Shown: positions 49,178 through 60,872 of the stretch, one piece after another | Numbering within the stretch: position 1 is the first letter of the stretch | Layout: the number at the start of each line of letters is the position of its first letter | Assembly: GCA_947034895.1 (NCBI GenBank) | Contig: OX344762.1 | Coordinates: 47,967,087-48,031,086, forward strand | Direction of reading: 5' to 3' | Length of the DNA stretch: 64,000 nt | Source of the DNA: Rhytidiadelphus loreus | Lineage: Eukaryota; Streptophyta; Bryopsida; Hypnales; Hylocomiaceae | Program-made: the position numbers and the translations under genes | Notes under the pieces: generated by a model | The model's input: the letters and a program-made list of their open reading frames with translations, nothing else | Told to the model about the DNA's origin: nothing | Database searches by the model: none

Positions 49178-49465
49178 GTAAGTGTTCTCGAAATGGGCTT
49201 TCCCTGCTATTGACATCTGCAGCAAATGACTGTCGTGATTAATCGGTAATTGGCCAAATGACCAAATATTTTTTATTCTCATGTGATTGCTTTGGTTTCT
49301 AATGGTTTTATCTTTGAAGAGTTTTACTGAGTCTTTTGTGGGGTGCTTATGTGTGAATGCAGCTCTATCACATTGAGGAGGCGAGAAGGTGGAGTAGGAG
49401 TAGTTGTAGTTATTATGAATTATGAATTAGGAGGGAGGCAAGTAGTTGATACATTAGAACTAGTG

Positions 49466-49499
49466 AGATATATATATATATATATGTATGTATATATGT
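49466..49499. repeat. AT dinucleotide microsatellite
   Basis: A run of TA/TG repeats (TATATATATATATATATG and similar) inside the 10-kb transposon, before its right subterminal region. Confidence 0.8.
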
Positions 49500-50438
49500 T
49501 GTACCCATTATAAATTTTATTATAATTAAAACTTCTCAAGTCTTTGTCAATGTTATTGGTTGTACTATTTGTATATGTATTGGTATGTCTGGCACAATGC
49601 CATTGCACTCCCATCAGCCGAAAAAAGTACATATGGCCCCCCGTCAGCTGAAAAATGTGCAGCATGGAATTTGATTACAAATAGCATTAAACCTGGCTAA
49701 CAAAGGATGGTTTAGTTGGGGCTAATGTAACACAAGTTAGCCCTAAGTAATGCACTCTATGCTAGCTAGGACTAAAGTCCCCCACTTTAGCCCGACCAAG
49801 GTGTGCAATTTTGGGGTCTAAAGTCATGTCAACAAAGAAAATTTAAAATTTTTCGAGTCCCTTGTAAAAAGGGGCTAAAGTAGGGGTTATTGCGTGAAGC
49901 ATTAGACCCTGCTAATCCCTCGAAATCTTCCTGTGATTAATCTATAGTTGTCCAAATTGAAGAAGGTACTTCCGTACTTGCAATGCTTTTCTTCAATTGT
50001 GATCTTTTGGTTGTTTAATGTGGACACAAATGATGCCGACAAAGAACTGAGAGATAGCCGCACCCCCTCCTCCTCCATTGAACTACTAATACTTGTGAAT
50101 CAATGCTTTGACAATTGTCACAGGCAGCCGGCCATTCACAAAAATATCACACACACACACACTCAATGTGCATGCATGAAAGCAACAACATGTGTCGATA
50201 TTCATGTCTGCTATAGCAACCCACCGAGTGCCCCCTCGATCAGAGCATGATGTACGCCTGCATGCAATTGAATGAAGTCAGCTAGTCAGCTCTCCCAACG
50301 AAATAGATGTATCACGGCAAGTCAACAAGGACAAGCACCTTCTCGATCCCTTGGGTTCCATTCACGATCGATTCATGCAGGTCAATTAAGCTCACCAGGT
50401 ACATGCAGCCAGGGACGATCGAAATTTCACCTAGCTAG

Positions 50439-50446
50439 TATAAAAT
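50439..50446 (+). promoter_or_regulatory. TATA box of STIG1-like copy R
   Basis: TATAAAAT about 250 bases upstream of the ATG, mirroring 36081-36088. Confidence 0.6.
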
Positions 50447-50695
50447 CAAGCTCAATGTTCACGGAGTTCTCAACAATCAGTGAGTACTGACCGTTGCAAT
50501 TCCCCTGGATCGGAGTGCTAGCTTCCATCAGGGATCGCTCGATCAGTGCAAGTGCATGGTGGTGGCGACTCGGGGATTCATCGATCATTTGTGTTAACTT
50601 ATTTTGAATTCATCTGCAGCTTGCTTGTCGATCGACTTGCTGTAGATCCGTTCATTTGGTGTCTGAATTGAAGGATCGGCTCCCAGCTTCTAGCT

Positions 50696-51160
50696 ATGGC
50701 TGTCGCAAGCTGGAGCTCCAGCGCCATGACGAAGGTCGTCCTGCTGCCCTTGATTCTGGTGCTGCTGGCCGTGGCTGCCGGAGCTTCCAGCGCGGAAGAT
50801 GGAGGAGCGGTGGCGAAATCCGGAGGTCGCTTTTCGGAGACTCCAGTGGGACGCAAGCTGCTCGGATCCGGAACCGGACTCTGCGGCAATGGCTCGGCTC
50901 CCAATTACAACTGCGCGCAGCTTCTCAAAGGCGCCACTAATGCGACCTGTTGCCCCGACCTACTCGGCACCCTAGCGTGCTGGGACGTGGGCGCCTTCTG
51001 GCTGGACAAGTGCGGGTCGTGTACCACCTCGTGCAAATTCGGAGAAGTCTGCTGCAACGGCGTTTGTGCAAATCTGCTGACTGACAAGAACAACTGTGGA
51101 ATTTGCAAACACAAATGCGGCAGCCCGCAGGTTTGCAAGTTCGGCTTCTGCGGCTACTGA
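50696..51160 (+). CDS. STIG1-like secreted cysteine-rich protein, copy R
   Basis: Intronless, 154 aa, with the same predicted protein as copy L (35367-35831): signal peptide (about 1-33), linker with GRFSETPVGRKLL, and a Stig1-type domain with 16 Cys and CCNGVCANLLTDKNNCGIC. It should be secreted to the apoplast. AATAAA lies at 51533-51538, about 370 bases after the stop. The proximal promoter (0.75 kb from the ATG back to 49936) is intact. Farther upstream, native sequence is replaced by the 10-kb transposon, which ends 760 bases from the ATG, so the two copies may be expressed differently. A broken older relative lies 1.5 kb downstream on the same strand (52713-53126), suggesting that this copy and that one were the original tandem pair and that copy L is the newer inverted one. 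Confidence 0.95.
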   Translation: MAVASWSSSAMTKVVLLPLILVLLAVAAGASSAEDGGAVAKSGGRFSETPVGRKLLGSGTGLCGNGSAPNYNCAQLLKGATNATCCPDLLGTLACWDVGAFWLDKCGSCTTSCKFGEVCCNGVCANLLTDKNNCGICKHKCGSPQVCKFGFCGY

Positions 51161-51750
51161 TCGATCGTTTGACGGCAAAGGGTGCATGCATGAAGTCCTG
51201 TACAATTAAGTTCCTGAATGATATATCAGCTACCAGCTGAATGCGATCGGTAAACGAATATAGTATGACACCTGGGTGGGCGGCCAATGATGGAGGTGCG
51301 GAAGGGAGTGATAGCAGTGACGTAATTCCGTGGAATGAAGACGCTGGCAACTCTATATATAATTATGTTTTTTAACAAGTAGCTTGTTCTGTATCGATCC
51401 AGATCGAGTGTTATATGATTGTGCAGCATGCATACCGAGGTGTACGCGTTGTGTACTGCGATTGAGTTGCATTATAATTATGATATAGATGTGGCTTGAT
51501 CGATCGATCTCTTGCTGTTTCAGTGAGAGTTGAATAAAGTTGGCCGTGGATATGTTTTTGAAGCCCGCTGTGATTTGTGGAGTGACGATTGACATGCATT
51601 TGGAGAACTTGTGTGTTCTGGGAATCTGGGAGGCCATGGACTTGGTACCACTGAAAGGTTGTAACTGAATTAATTGGATGTCTGAGTTGGATACGCCAGA
51701 AAGGCTTGTACTTTTTGTCCATTTCATCTTGCGTCTGTTGGAGCGGTTTT

Positions 51751-52540
51751 TAAGCACACTCTTTATTGTCAGTTTTCAGAGAGGCCAGGCTGAATCGGAC
51801 ACCGTATCAAAGGTTCTTCTCGAAGAGTTGAAGGATTGTCCTCTTATATTTACTCAGATCGCGAGACTTAATTTGCTGCACGTATTAGCGAGGGGATCAG
51901 AGGATCTTCTCATTGCACAACACAATCATACTTTGACTGTCATTAATCAAGTGAACTTGCACCTAAGTGACCTCAACTATCTGAATGGGATATCCATCCG
52001 AGCATCCACTGACGACAAGAAATTATGGGATGACAGAAATAGTGAATGTCAAATAAAGTCAGATAAAGAAGCGACTTTTTATGCTTCAATCGATATCCAC
52101 AATGCTAAATCATCTGCCTCATGTCACATTGACGTCTCAATTGAAAGCTTCAAAATAGGATATTGTCACACCAATAGAAGAGTTTAGAGGAGACAAGGAG
52201 TCTGGCTTTCACACACTCATGTACGAGCAAAAAGACCCATGATGTACGAAAGGAAGGCACGGTAGGTAGACCAACAGCAGTCTCTCTCTCCATTGCAGCC
52301 CTCTCCCTTGCATTGTGAGCGGGCTTGCATTGTGAGTTGTGGTTTAATGACGGCTCTTGCTCTTGAACATTAACGTTTCTACTCTATCCTGCATTTGTAT
52401 GTAACCTCTACTCTCAATTGCACCCACGGTCTTCTTCTCAATCGTGCACGCACTTGAAGATATTAAGCTCTTTGCAATATTTGCATACTTAGCTTGCTGT
52501 ACGTAACTACGTATACACCATGGCGATGACAATTCGGGTC
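51751..52540. other. Region between STIG1-like copy R and the pseudogene
   Basis: A 169-codon plus-strand ORF (51678-52187) straddles the duplication border, has no recognisable domain and is probably chance. No repeat recognised. Confidence 0.4.
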
Positions 52541-52653
52541 TTCCTCAATTGATTTGGAATTCATCTTCCATTTGTAGATCGGTCGTTGATCAGTGCCATT
52601 TGGTGTCAGTGTGAAGGATCCGATCCTAATTTCAAGTGCTAAGATTTTCAGCT

Positions 52654-53126
52654 ATGGCTATCGCACTTTGGAGCTCTAGTGCAGTACTGCGATGCTGAAT
52701 TAGAAGGTCATCATGCTGCCATTGATTCTTGTTTTTCTGGTCATAGCTGCTGGAGCTTCAAGCACTGAAGATGGACCAGTTGCGAAATCCGGAGGTCGAT
52801 TTTCGGAGACTCCAATGGGACGCAAGCTTCTCAACCTGGATCTCTGCGGCTGAGGCTCGGCTCCTAATTACAACTGTGCTTCGATTCTCCCATTCGCCAA
52901 CAAGCCAACTTGCTGCTCCGACAGCCTCGGCAACAAAGCCTGCTGGGACGTGGCCTCCATTTGGTTGGACAAGTGCGGGTCGTGTACCACCAAGTGCCCC
53001 TGTGGAAGTATCTGTTGTAGCGGCGTTTGTGCAAATTTGTTGAATGACAAGAACAACTGCCGATGGTGCAAACGGCAGGGCCTGGGGACTTGTCGTGTCA
53101 GTGGGGCTTATGTGGTTACTAATTAA
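52654..53126 (+). pseudogene. STIG1-like pseudogene (third, diverged copy)
   Basis: Homologous to the intact copies from the start codon on (ATGGCTATCGCA against ATGGCTGTCGCA). Breaks: an insertion of about 13 bases after codon 10 shifts the frame and gives a stop at 52696-52698. A TGA at 52851-52853 replaces the Asn codon in the CGNGSAPNYNC stretch. An in-frame ATG at 52713 could still give a short signal-peptide product up to that TGA. After the TGA the frame stays open to 53126 with most cysteines kept (CWDV, LDKCGSCTTKC, CCSGVCANLLNDKNNC), but the last Cys block is degenerate. The 3' flank (ACAAGTAGCTTGTTCTG and AATAAAGTTGG further on) is also homologous, so the duplicated unit covered roughly 52.54-53.56 kb. 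Confidence 0.88.
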
Positions 53127-54900
53127 CGGCGAAGGTTTGAAGTCATAATCCGCTTACTACTGTATTCGATCGTTAGTATAAGATCTGGGTGGCCAAGGAG
53201 CGCCCAAGGAGCGAAGTGAAGGAGAGAGTAATATGTAGTGCTCAGTGGAATAATTCCGTATAAGTTACTTCGAGATGATTGAGCTCGGGTTTGAGTTTGA
53301 TCACAGATTAGAATGGGATGCGCTTGCGAAGCAACTATTTGATATTTAAACAAGTAGCTTGTTCTGAAGATCGAGGGTTACACGTAGCGTTGGTATAAGG
53401 AGGCTAGCTTACTAGTTGATCACTGTGTTCGAATTGTATTACTGTGTGACGTCTTGATCGATCGATCGCTTGCTGTTTCGATGATCAATAAAGTTGGGTG
53501 TGGAAATGTATTTTGGAGCCCATTCTGTGGAGTAACGAGTCCCATGTGGAATTGATCGATGATCTTCACAAATCATAATCTTCTTCTAGGAGACTTTCTA
53601 AGTTGCGTGCTCACTATTCTATGGAACTCCTTGTTCATTTATCGAGTCTGGGAATTTCAAGGCGAGTGCGCTGGTGACGGACTGAACGTCAATTTCGTTA
53701 ATTGGCGATATTCCATAAAACAGAATCTGTGACATAGGCCTATATCTACACAAATTTCCCATTTCAGGCCACAATTAAATTAGGACAGGTGTAGACTTTG
53801 GGTTCAGGCCGCTCAGCCTGAACCGCGTCAATTTAACTATATCGACGTTACTTGGAGTGAATACCAATTAAGGAATGAATCAGTCTTTGACATCTTGAAT
53901 CGAAGATGGTCACGGCTTCCTATTTTTTCTATTTCAATAGAATAAAAAAATTGATTTTTTGTTTTTTTTATATTGTATATTTTGTTTTTGTTTTTTTTCC
54001 TATTTATTCTATTTCAAATATAGAAAAGATAGTTTTTAGACTTCCTTTTAACCTTTTCCTTTTTATTCCTACTTTATCTATAAAAAATTGACTTATTCAT
54101 GAAGTAAAATTTCTATAGCACACATGATTTTGTATACATGGTCATTTTAATTTTTGTTTTCCAATTACATACAATTGAAATTCAAAAGCACATGTTGAAT
54201 GCCAACACATAGTTAACTTATTTTAGTCATGTAGATGATAATGCTTCTTAGACATTTGGATAATTTGTTAGTAACTTCTATGGGGTTGAATCCTTGAAAT
54301 TGTATAAGAGTCTACTACTACTCAATTTTGGAAAATATAAAACATGCACCTAAAGACACAAAATCTACAATGAAAGAGAATCATTAGTATTGTTAAAAAA
54401 AATCATATACATGATTTTTTCTACTTCAATTCAGAGCCTAAACTCAAATCATTGAAGAAGTTTGGGGTGAAGAAACAACTTAGTAGACAGGTTATTGTAC
54501 AAGAATGCACCATTTTCGAATTAGGTATTGTTGTAATTGGGACTCATGAACCCCTGTGTATGCAAATGAAATATCTGTAGGAATATCACTTCGACTTTAT
54601 TGGCTTGTAAAGTGACTTTCTTGGGGTAAGGCAACCTTATAAGGTAAACTATCCCAACAAGGGCAAAATGAGAACAAGCCCATTGTGGGCAAAATTGTAA
54701 TGCTGGTATAAATTTCAAAACTTGAATATACATGACCATTACAATTTTGCCCACAATGGTTTTGCTCCCATTTTTTGCTTATATTTAAGAAACCTAATTT
54801 CACTATTTAGTGTAAATTTCTTAGAACCATGAAGATTTGGTTTTGGTTATCCTTTTACATTAAAAAAAATTCAATCCGTTTTTTTAAATTTGTATCTTAT
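53127..54900. other. Intergenic
   Basis: To about 53560 it matches, in diverged form, the 3' flank of the STIG1-like genes. After that it is AT-rich without genes. At about 54490-54813 a rearranged TA-MITE relative ends CCTAATTTCACTATTTAGTG|TA. Within it lies an inserted segment with a perfect inverted repeat (CATTGTGGGCAAAATTGTAA near 54680, with its complement near 54741). Confidence 0.5.
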
Positions 54901-55276
54901 TTGATTAACATCAAAAGTATATTGATTAACATCAAAAGTATATTGATTAACATCAAAAGTATATTGATTAACATCAAAAGTATATTGATTAACATCAAAA
55001 GTATATTGATTAACATCAAAAGTATATTGATTAACATCAAAAGTATATTGATTAACATCAAAAGTATATTGATTAACATCAAAAGTATATTGATTAACAT
55101 CAAAGTATATTGATTAACATCAAAGTATATTGATTAACATCAAAGTATATTGATTAACATCAAAGTATATTGATTAACATCAAAGTATATTGATTAACAT
55201 CAAAGTATATTGATTAACATCAAAAGTATATTGATTAACATCAAAAGTATATTAATTAACATCAAAAGTATATTGA
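54901..55276. repeat. 21/20-bp minisatellite, 18 units
   Basis: Head-to-tail units of ATTAACATCAAAAGTATATT plus one G. Units 1-9 and 16-18 have four A's (21 bp). Units 10-15 have three A's (20 bp), as one continuous block. The last full unit carries a G to A change (TTAATTAAC). Open frames on both strands across it are by-products of the repeat. Confidence 0.95.
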
Positions 55277-55279
55277 TTT

Positions 55280-56220
55280 TGTTCTAACAAACAAATTCGT
55301 TTTTTTTAAAGAACTGGATATCTTACTTCATCCATTATTATTATTTTCTCCCTTTTATCTAAAAATATTTTATATTTCTTAGTAAAATTAAAATTAATTA
55401 ATTTTTACTATTCAACTAATTGTAACAAAAGAAAATTATATTATATACACGACGTTTTCATTAATATTAATTTTTTATTTACTATTTATAGTTTATATGT
55501 TTTTATTTTTTTAATCATAATTTTATGAATGCATCCAATAGGAGTTAAACTTGCAAATATTCCAATTATGAGTTGGGTCAATTTTTACTGTATGCTGTTT
55601 TTTTCAATAAAAACTATTTATTATTTTTTATATTACACTATTTTTTTACTACTTATTTAAAGGAAAATGTATAAATAGAAATTCGTTATGCAACATCACT
55701 TTAACCCAAATCCACAACTTATGACCCTGGAGTAATGAAGAATCCACACAAACAGAGATGAAATGAAACCGAAATGAAATGAAACCAAGGATGAAGAAGC
55801 TTTTAAAAATAAATAAATAAAATTCTCTTTATCAATGGTAGAGATTTGTACAATCCAACGGAAGAGCCCAATCCAACCCCAGATGGGAAATCAAGCCACC
55901 AAAAACCTCGGCCCGATTGCTCCCTTGGGGCCGGATGGTTTGGCGTCAAAACCATGCCACATAAGGTGACACGTAGGATGAGTGGTGGTATCAATCCGGC
56001 CCTAGTATAAAGCTCTTGGGCCGGATTTGGAAAAATAGAATGATTCCATTGGTTTCCCATTGGAAAAATAAAATGATCCCAAATTTGGAGAGTTCCGGCC
56101 GGCCTTCAATCCGGCCCTAAGTATATACTGGCCCTCAAGAGCAATGGAAAGCTCATGAGGGGGGATATGAAAATGAATTCCAAAAGTTTTTTTATTAAGA
56201 TGATGCTCTAAGCCTCTAAC
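55280..56220. other. AT-rich, then a stretch with GGCCGGATT motifs
   Basis: No gene. 55850-56110 is less AT-rich and repeats the motif GGCCGGATT/AATCCGGCC several times in both orientations, possibly an unidentified small transposon. Confidence 0.4.
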
Positions 56221-56224
56221 TGCC

Positions 56225-57185
56225 CCAAAACCAAGATTTTCCCTAAGGTTCTCCTAGCAAATCCGAATGGAATACATCAAAGTTTTTCCTACAAAGAACT
56301 ATACAATCTCTTAGAAAAAAATAAAAACAAAAACTTAAATGAAATCTTGAATTTTGTTTTGGCTGCCCCTTGTCCCATAATTTGAGCTTATTGGGCATAC
56401 CTTTTGTTCTCGGACACCAATTGGAAAAAACATTTATTTCCATGAAACTAATCAGTTTTTCTGTCTCCAATTTCATACCTTTAAGGTATTACTTCTTTGA
56501 AAATCAAATATATAAATATCTTTTATATGGAATTAAAATTCTGCAATCTCAATGGTGACATCATTCTAGGAAAAAAAGTAAACCGCGAAGAATTTTTTAT
56601 TTTTTAATCGTAAATTTTTTGCTTAGAAATGAATCCTACAAGTTATTTCTTTCAAGAAGATGTTCAAAGTGCTCAAATAATAAGATTGTCCATAACTTTC
56701 TCATAACAAATCCAATTGGAATGAATCAAAGCTTTCTACATTGAAAAAAAAATAATGTATAAGGAACAAAAAAAATTATAATTCTAACTGCTGCAATACA
56801 AAAATTTGTTGCCCCCTCTCTTTTATTTTGAGCTTATTTGGGCATCACTTTTGTTCCTGAGCACCAATTGAAAAAAATATATATTCCCATGAAGCGAATT
56901 CATTTTGCTATCTCGAGAGAAATATTCAGAAAATTCCAATGGTGAGATGTTCTAGGAAAAAAACTAAACCATGTGGAACTTTAATTTTTTAAATAGTAAA
57001 AACTCCACTTACAAATGAACCCTACAAGCTATTTATTTCAAAGAGATCCTTTCAATGCCCGGAAAACAAGGTTGTCCATAACTTTTTCATAACAAATCCA
57101 ATTGGAATGAATCAAAGCTTTCCACATCAAAAAAAATATAATGTATGAGAAAAAAAAAATTCTAATTCTAATTCCTGCAATAAAA
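56225..57185. repeat. Degenerate tandem repeat, about 385-450 bp units
   Basis: Three diverged copies, marked by CATAACAAATCCAATTGGAA then TGAATCAAAGCTTTC (near 56704 and 57089) and by a weaker version near 56258. Each is followed by TTTTGAGCTTATTTGGGCAT-like sequence, seen clearly in the first two. A related stretch in opposite orientation lies at 38140-38480. Confidence 0.6.
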
Positions 57186-57189
57186 ATAG

Positions 57190-60100
57190 AGGATCATAAT
57201 CTTGAAAGAAATCATTTGGAAACAAGTCCAGTTCAATTACAACCAATTTTTCATTGGATGTTGCATATGCTCCCAAATTAAAAAAACAAAGAAACAAGGT
57301 CTTTTATGATTTTAAAATTTTAAAACATTTTAATAATATTGGACAAGAAGCTGCTATTTAAATAGTGAGATAATTAAATCATAGCTTTAATATAAAAAAC
57401 TATTATATCCACGACTTCCTTTATTAATAATTAATCACATTATTTAGTATTAGTTGTGATGACTCCTATAGAAAAGTATTAGATTTTCCAGTAAATTGAA
57501 TACACCTGGGGTGAACTTTTTACTCTACATATAGATTTTTTATTATGGGAATTTGAATGAAATCAACAATAAATGTAAATTAGGTTTTATCGTACTTGTA
57601 TCTTAATTTTGGTATCCTAATCTTTCTTTATAATTATATTCTTAATAATTGACTCTGGCTATAATGTATACAAATGCAACACATGTGGGAGGAAGTTTCA
57701 CTCCAAATCACCAAAAAAAAGAAGGATGTAATGACTAATGAAGAAGAAATTACATTAATGATACGATTTCAAGAGTCTAGCTTGGCGGTAACTAAAAAGA
57801 ACTCATGATTTAGTCAATAAAGTTGCCTATGAAGTTGAAGTGAAACACCATTGAAAGATAATGCTCTCACATGGCAAAGGAAATCACAATCAATTCAAAT
57901 TTTTTAATATACTCCGTTAGTAGTCCAAGGGAATTTTTACTTTGTCTTCTATAGTTCTATTGCCCCTATTAACCTCTAAAACACCGTCATTTTTATAATA
58001 ACAAGTACCATAAAGACAAGTACCAAAAATTGAGTAAGATAAAAGACTTCAAAGTTTACTTTAGACTATTGAATGCAAAACTACAACAAACAAAAAAATC
58101 CTCATGAATTTTGACTCAATGATAAAAATGGAATGATTCAATACTCTCAAAAAATATACAAATATAGAAAACAATTTTCAAATTTATGTTTTTTGAGAAA
58201 ATAGATTTTTTTAAATCTATCTAGATTGCCCATTTTAGAAAAACAACAACCATATTTTGCCATAAGTTTTAACGCATATTTCCAAATGTCATGTGATTTT
58301 GTGCATATGAAGGTATTCCTTTGTCTCCAACTTCTAGTAAAATAATAACCTAAAATAAACGAATCCTTATTGACACCATCTTGTTGAAACAATCTATGTT
58401 GCCAAAAAACGCATGCTAGTCCTTCAAGGATTAAGAAAGACCACAAATTTTACAAGTTAATGAAACCTCAGTTTTAGTATCATTTTGAATTTGTATACTT
58501 TTGCCTCCTATATCTCTCCACACAAACTCTTTGTCTTTTTTAAGTTGGAGTTTCTAATGTCTATAGCACGGCCCAATCATAAGTTTCATGCACTACACCC
58601 AAATAAATAAATAATAGGTGGTTACATTTCATTTGGTCATGAAGTCTATATGATTGTTCTAAACATGCATTTACAACTTATATATATTATTTTCTTGTCA
58701 CACAAATATTTAGACGTTGGAGATTTGGGTTTTATGAACTATCAAACATGACTCATCATTTTCATACAATACATGGATACCAAAAAAAGATTCAAATTTT
58801 CTACAGATATTTTAAACTAGTTCAAAAATAGCAAAATTAAATATAATCATACATTTCAATTGAAAAAGCTATTGAATTGCATAAAACATAGTGTAATCAC
58901 AAGTACGTATAGGTTCAATTTTTTTTAGTACCACTGATTACATTCAACCTTTTTCCATAGTTTTTTTCGTGGACTTAAATTTATGTCCATTTAATGAATG
59001 GTTTTTGTAGTCTGAATGTTATTTTCCATTTTAGCTAATTGGTTGTTTTTCTTGTTTTTCGGGGTTGTTTAGCCAATTGGTATAGTATTTAGCGGCTTAC
59101 TATTAGTATTTGCCGATTGGAAATGGAACTCACAGGATCTGGGAATTTAAAGAGTTGGAACCGATTGGTGGTTCTGTCTTTTTGGAGTACTTTGGCTTGG
59201 TGTTTTCCAATTGTGATTCAGTGTCCATGTGAGAGAAACAAGTGCTCCTTCCCTGGAAGTAAAAACTATTGGGTGTGTGATTTGTAATTCTGTGTTTGAA
59301 TTCAGGAATATAAAAAGTGAATGTTTGCAATTGTGATTGTGTACTGGTTGTAGTTGTGTATGTGATGTGTTCAATTGGAAGATAATAGAGAAATTGTGTA
59401 TGGCTGAATGTGTGTACTTCGATTGGTATGAAATGGAAATAAATTGTGAATGAGTGTCTTGGGAATTTGGAAACTGTATATAAATGGAATGACGGAATTA
59501 AGACTGTCTGTGAAACCAATTGGAGTTAGTTGAGTAATATGTATTGAGAGAGAAATCAATTGGAATTAATGAAGCGAGAAATTAATGGAATTTGTAAAAG
59601 TGTAAACAATTGTGAATTTAATAATATCGGAACCAGATTGTGTGATTGAGTGAAACAATTGGAATATTTGTTATTGACATGATGTGATGAAAGAGTGATT
59701 GTGAGTTTGAGTCAATTGGGATGTTTGTTTTGAGAAACCAGTGAGACTAAATTTAATTACAGTATCATTCAAACTCAATTGGGAAATTATATATTGGAGC
59801 ATGAATATTATCAATCGGAATATCTCAGACTGTATGATGTGATCAGCATACAAACCGATTGGGAAAAACTGATTAGAGTTTATGAATGAATGTTTGAATA
59901 ACAATTGGAATTGATGGATAAAATAAAAATGAATAAAGAAAATTATAAAACGAAAATAAAGAAGTGTGCATTTTGCCGGCAACCGGATAATTTGAAGATG
60001 GAGTGCAACATTAAAGAGAAGAATTTCATGGGGACAAACAAAAGTGTCAATGAAGGAAAGAAAAAGGAAGATGGTGAAATGGAGCATATTGGAGAAAAGA

Positions 60101-60872
60101 ATTAAGATCCAAGCCCAAGTGAAATATTTGATAAGTTGTTCTAAAACTTTAGCCTATTAATATGATGTAGAGAGTAAGGTTATTCAAACTCTTGCAATTG
60201 GGTCTTTAGGTATAATTTTAAAATTCCAATTTGATTTAATTTACCTCCTAGAGTTCGAACTCTACTTTGGGATTTATTTTAGTAAAGGAATTAAAAATCC
60301 CGTTCACAGTTTTGAATATGGCTTCATACAACTCTCACTTATTCATTCAAACTATAGATAATGCATCTTCATTTGAAAGAAGTGGAATTCTAAGAAATTT
60401 GTACTAGACAGTCATCATGTCCATTAAAAGAGATTTTAGCCTTGTAAAAGACCCTGAGTTATTACAACGTTCCTAGGCGCTCCCATGTTGCCAAATCAGC
60501 ATGCTGATATGGTCGAGAGACAACCACATAGGCAGCATATTATTTAATTATTATTTTTAAATAAAATAATAATAATAATAATTTTTTATTTTTTATTTTT
60601 TAAATTATTTTTTAAATTATTTTTTATTTTTTCTCAATTTAAAAAAAACATTAAATTTTAAAATTATTAAATATTCTGGGCAGCAGAATAGTGTTCACAA
60701 GAATGGAAACAGGGATAAAATGGCCTTTTAGAGGCCTGAAAATTCATATAATGCACCTTTTTGGCATTCAAAGGCATGATTAGAAGCATGAATGGCTTCA
60801 AATAAGAGCATTGTTGTTGTACATTTCAATGATTGACGGCATTCATTGGTACCATTCTATTAGTAGGATACA
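57190..60872. other. AT-rich gene-free region
   Basis: No protein recognised. 59.1-59.9 kb is rich in CAATTGG and TGTGAATG-type words, perhaps a diffuse old repeat. 60540-60670 is pure A/T low complexity. Confidence 0.4.

Larger units (their letters stand above)
39910..49935. mobile_element. 10-kb CACTA-like (EnSpm) transposon with captured gene fragments
   Basis: The length is 10,026 bp. Perfect 14-bp TIR CACAGGAAGATTTC at 39910, with its complement ending at 49935. Beyond this the two ends stay alike in part (TTAGC, then AGGGTCTAAT and CTTCAC). The 3-bp target duplication is ATT (39907-39909 and 49936-49938). The empty site is preserved in the other palindrome arm at 36589-36591. Both ends carry short subterminal motifs of the GGGCTAAAG/CTTTAGCCC type. 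The left end also has a 47-bp tandem array. The 3-bp duplication, CAC start and subterminal repeats fit CACTA rather than PIF/Harbinger (which targets TWA). No transposase is visible, so it is probably non-autonomous. Cargo: foldback element (41859-42853), hAT MITE (43303-43864), broken zinc-ribbon ORF (44736-45770), a second CACTA terminus (45784-45808) and plant gene exons (48347-49177). Confidence 0.92.
49936..51750. repeat. Inverted duplication, right arm, outer piece
   Basis: Reverse complement of 34781-36591, with very few differences. It resumes directly after the transposon with the second ATT of the target duplication. Homology stops at 51750 (GAGCGGTTTT matches AAAACCGCTC at 34781). 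Confidence 0.95.

Noticed and set aside
39910..49935. PIF/Harbinger assignment for the 10-kb element
   Set aside because: That superfamily duplicates TWA. Here the 3-bp duplication is ATT, the ends start CAC and the subterminal repeats are CACTA-like.
51678..52187. 169-codon plus-strand ORF
   Set aside because: It straddles the border of the inverted duplication (51750), so the two parts have different origins; no domain or signal seen.
54829..55113. Open reading frame with a repeating INIKSIL heptad, and its antisense partner
   Set aside because: Produced by the 21-bp minisatellite. Because the unit is a multiple of three, frames stay open on both strands. The frame breaks where units become 20 bp.
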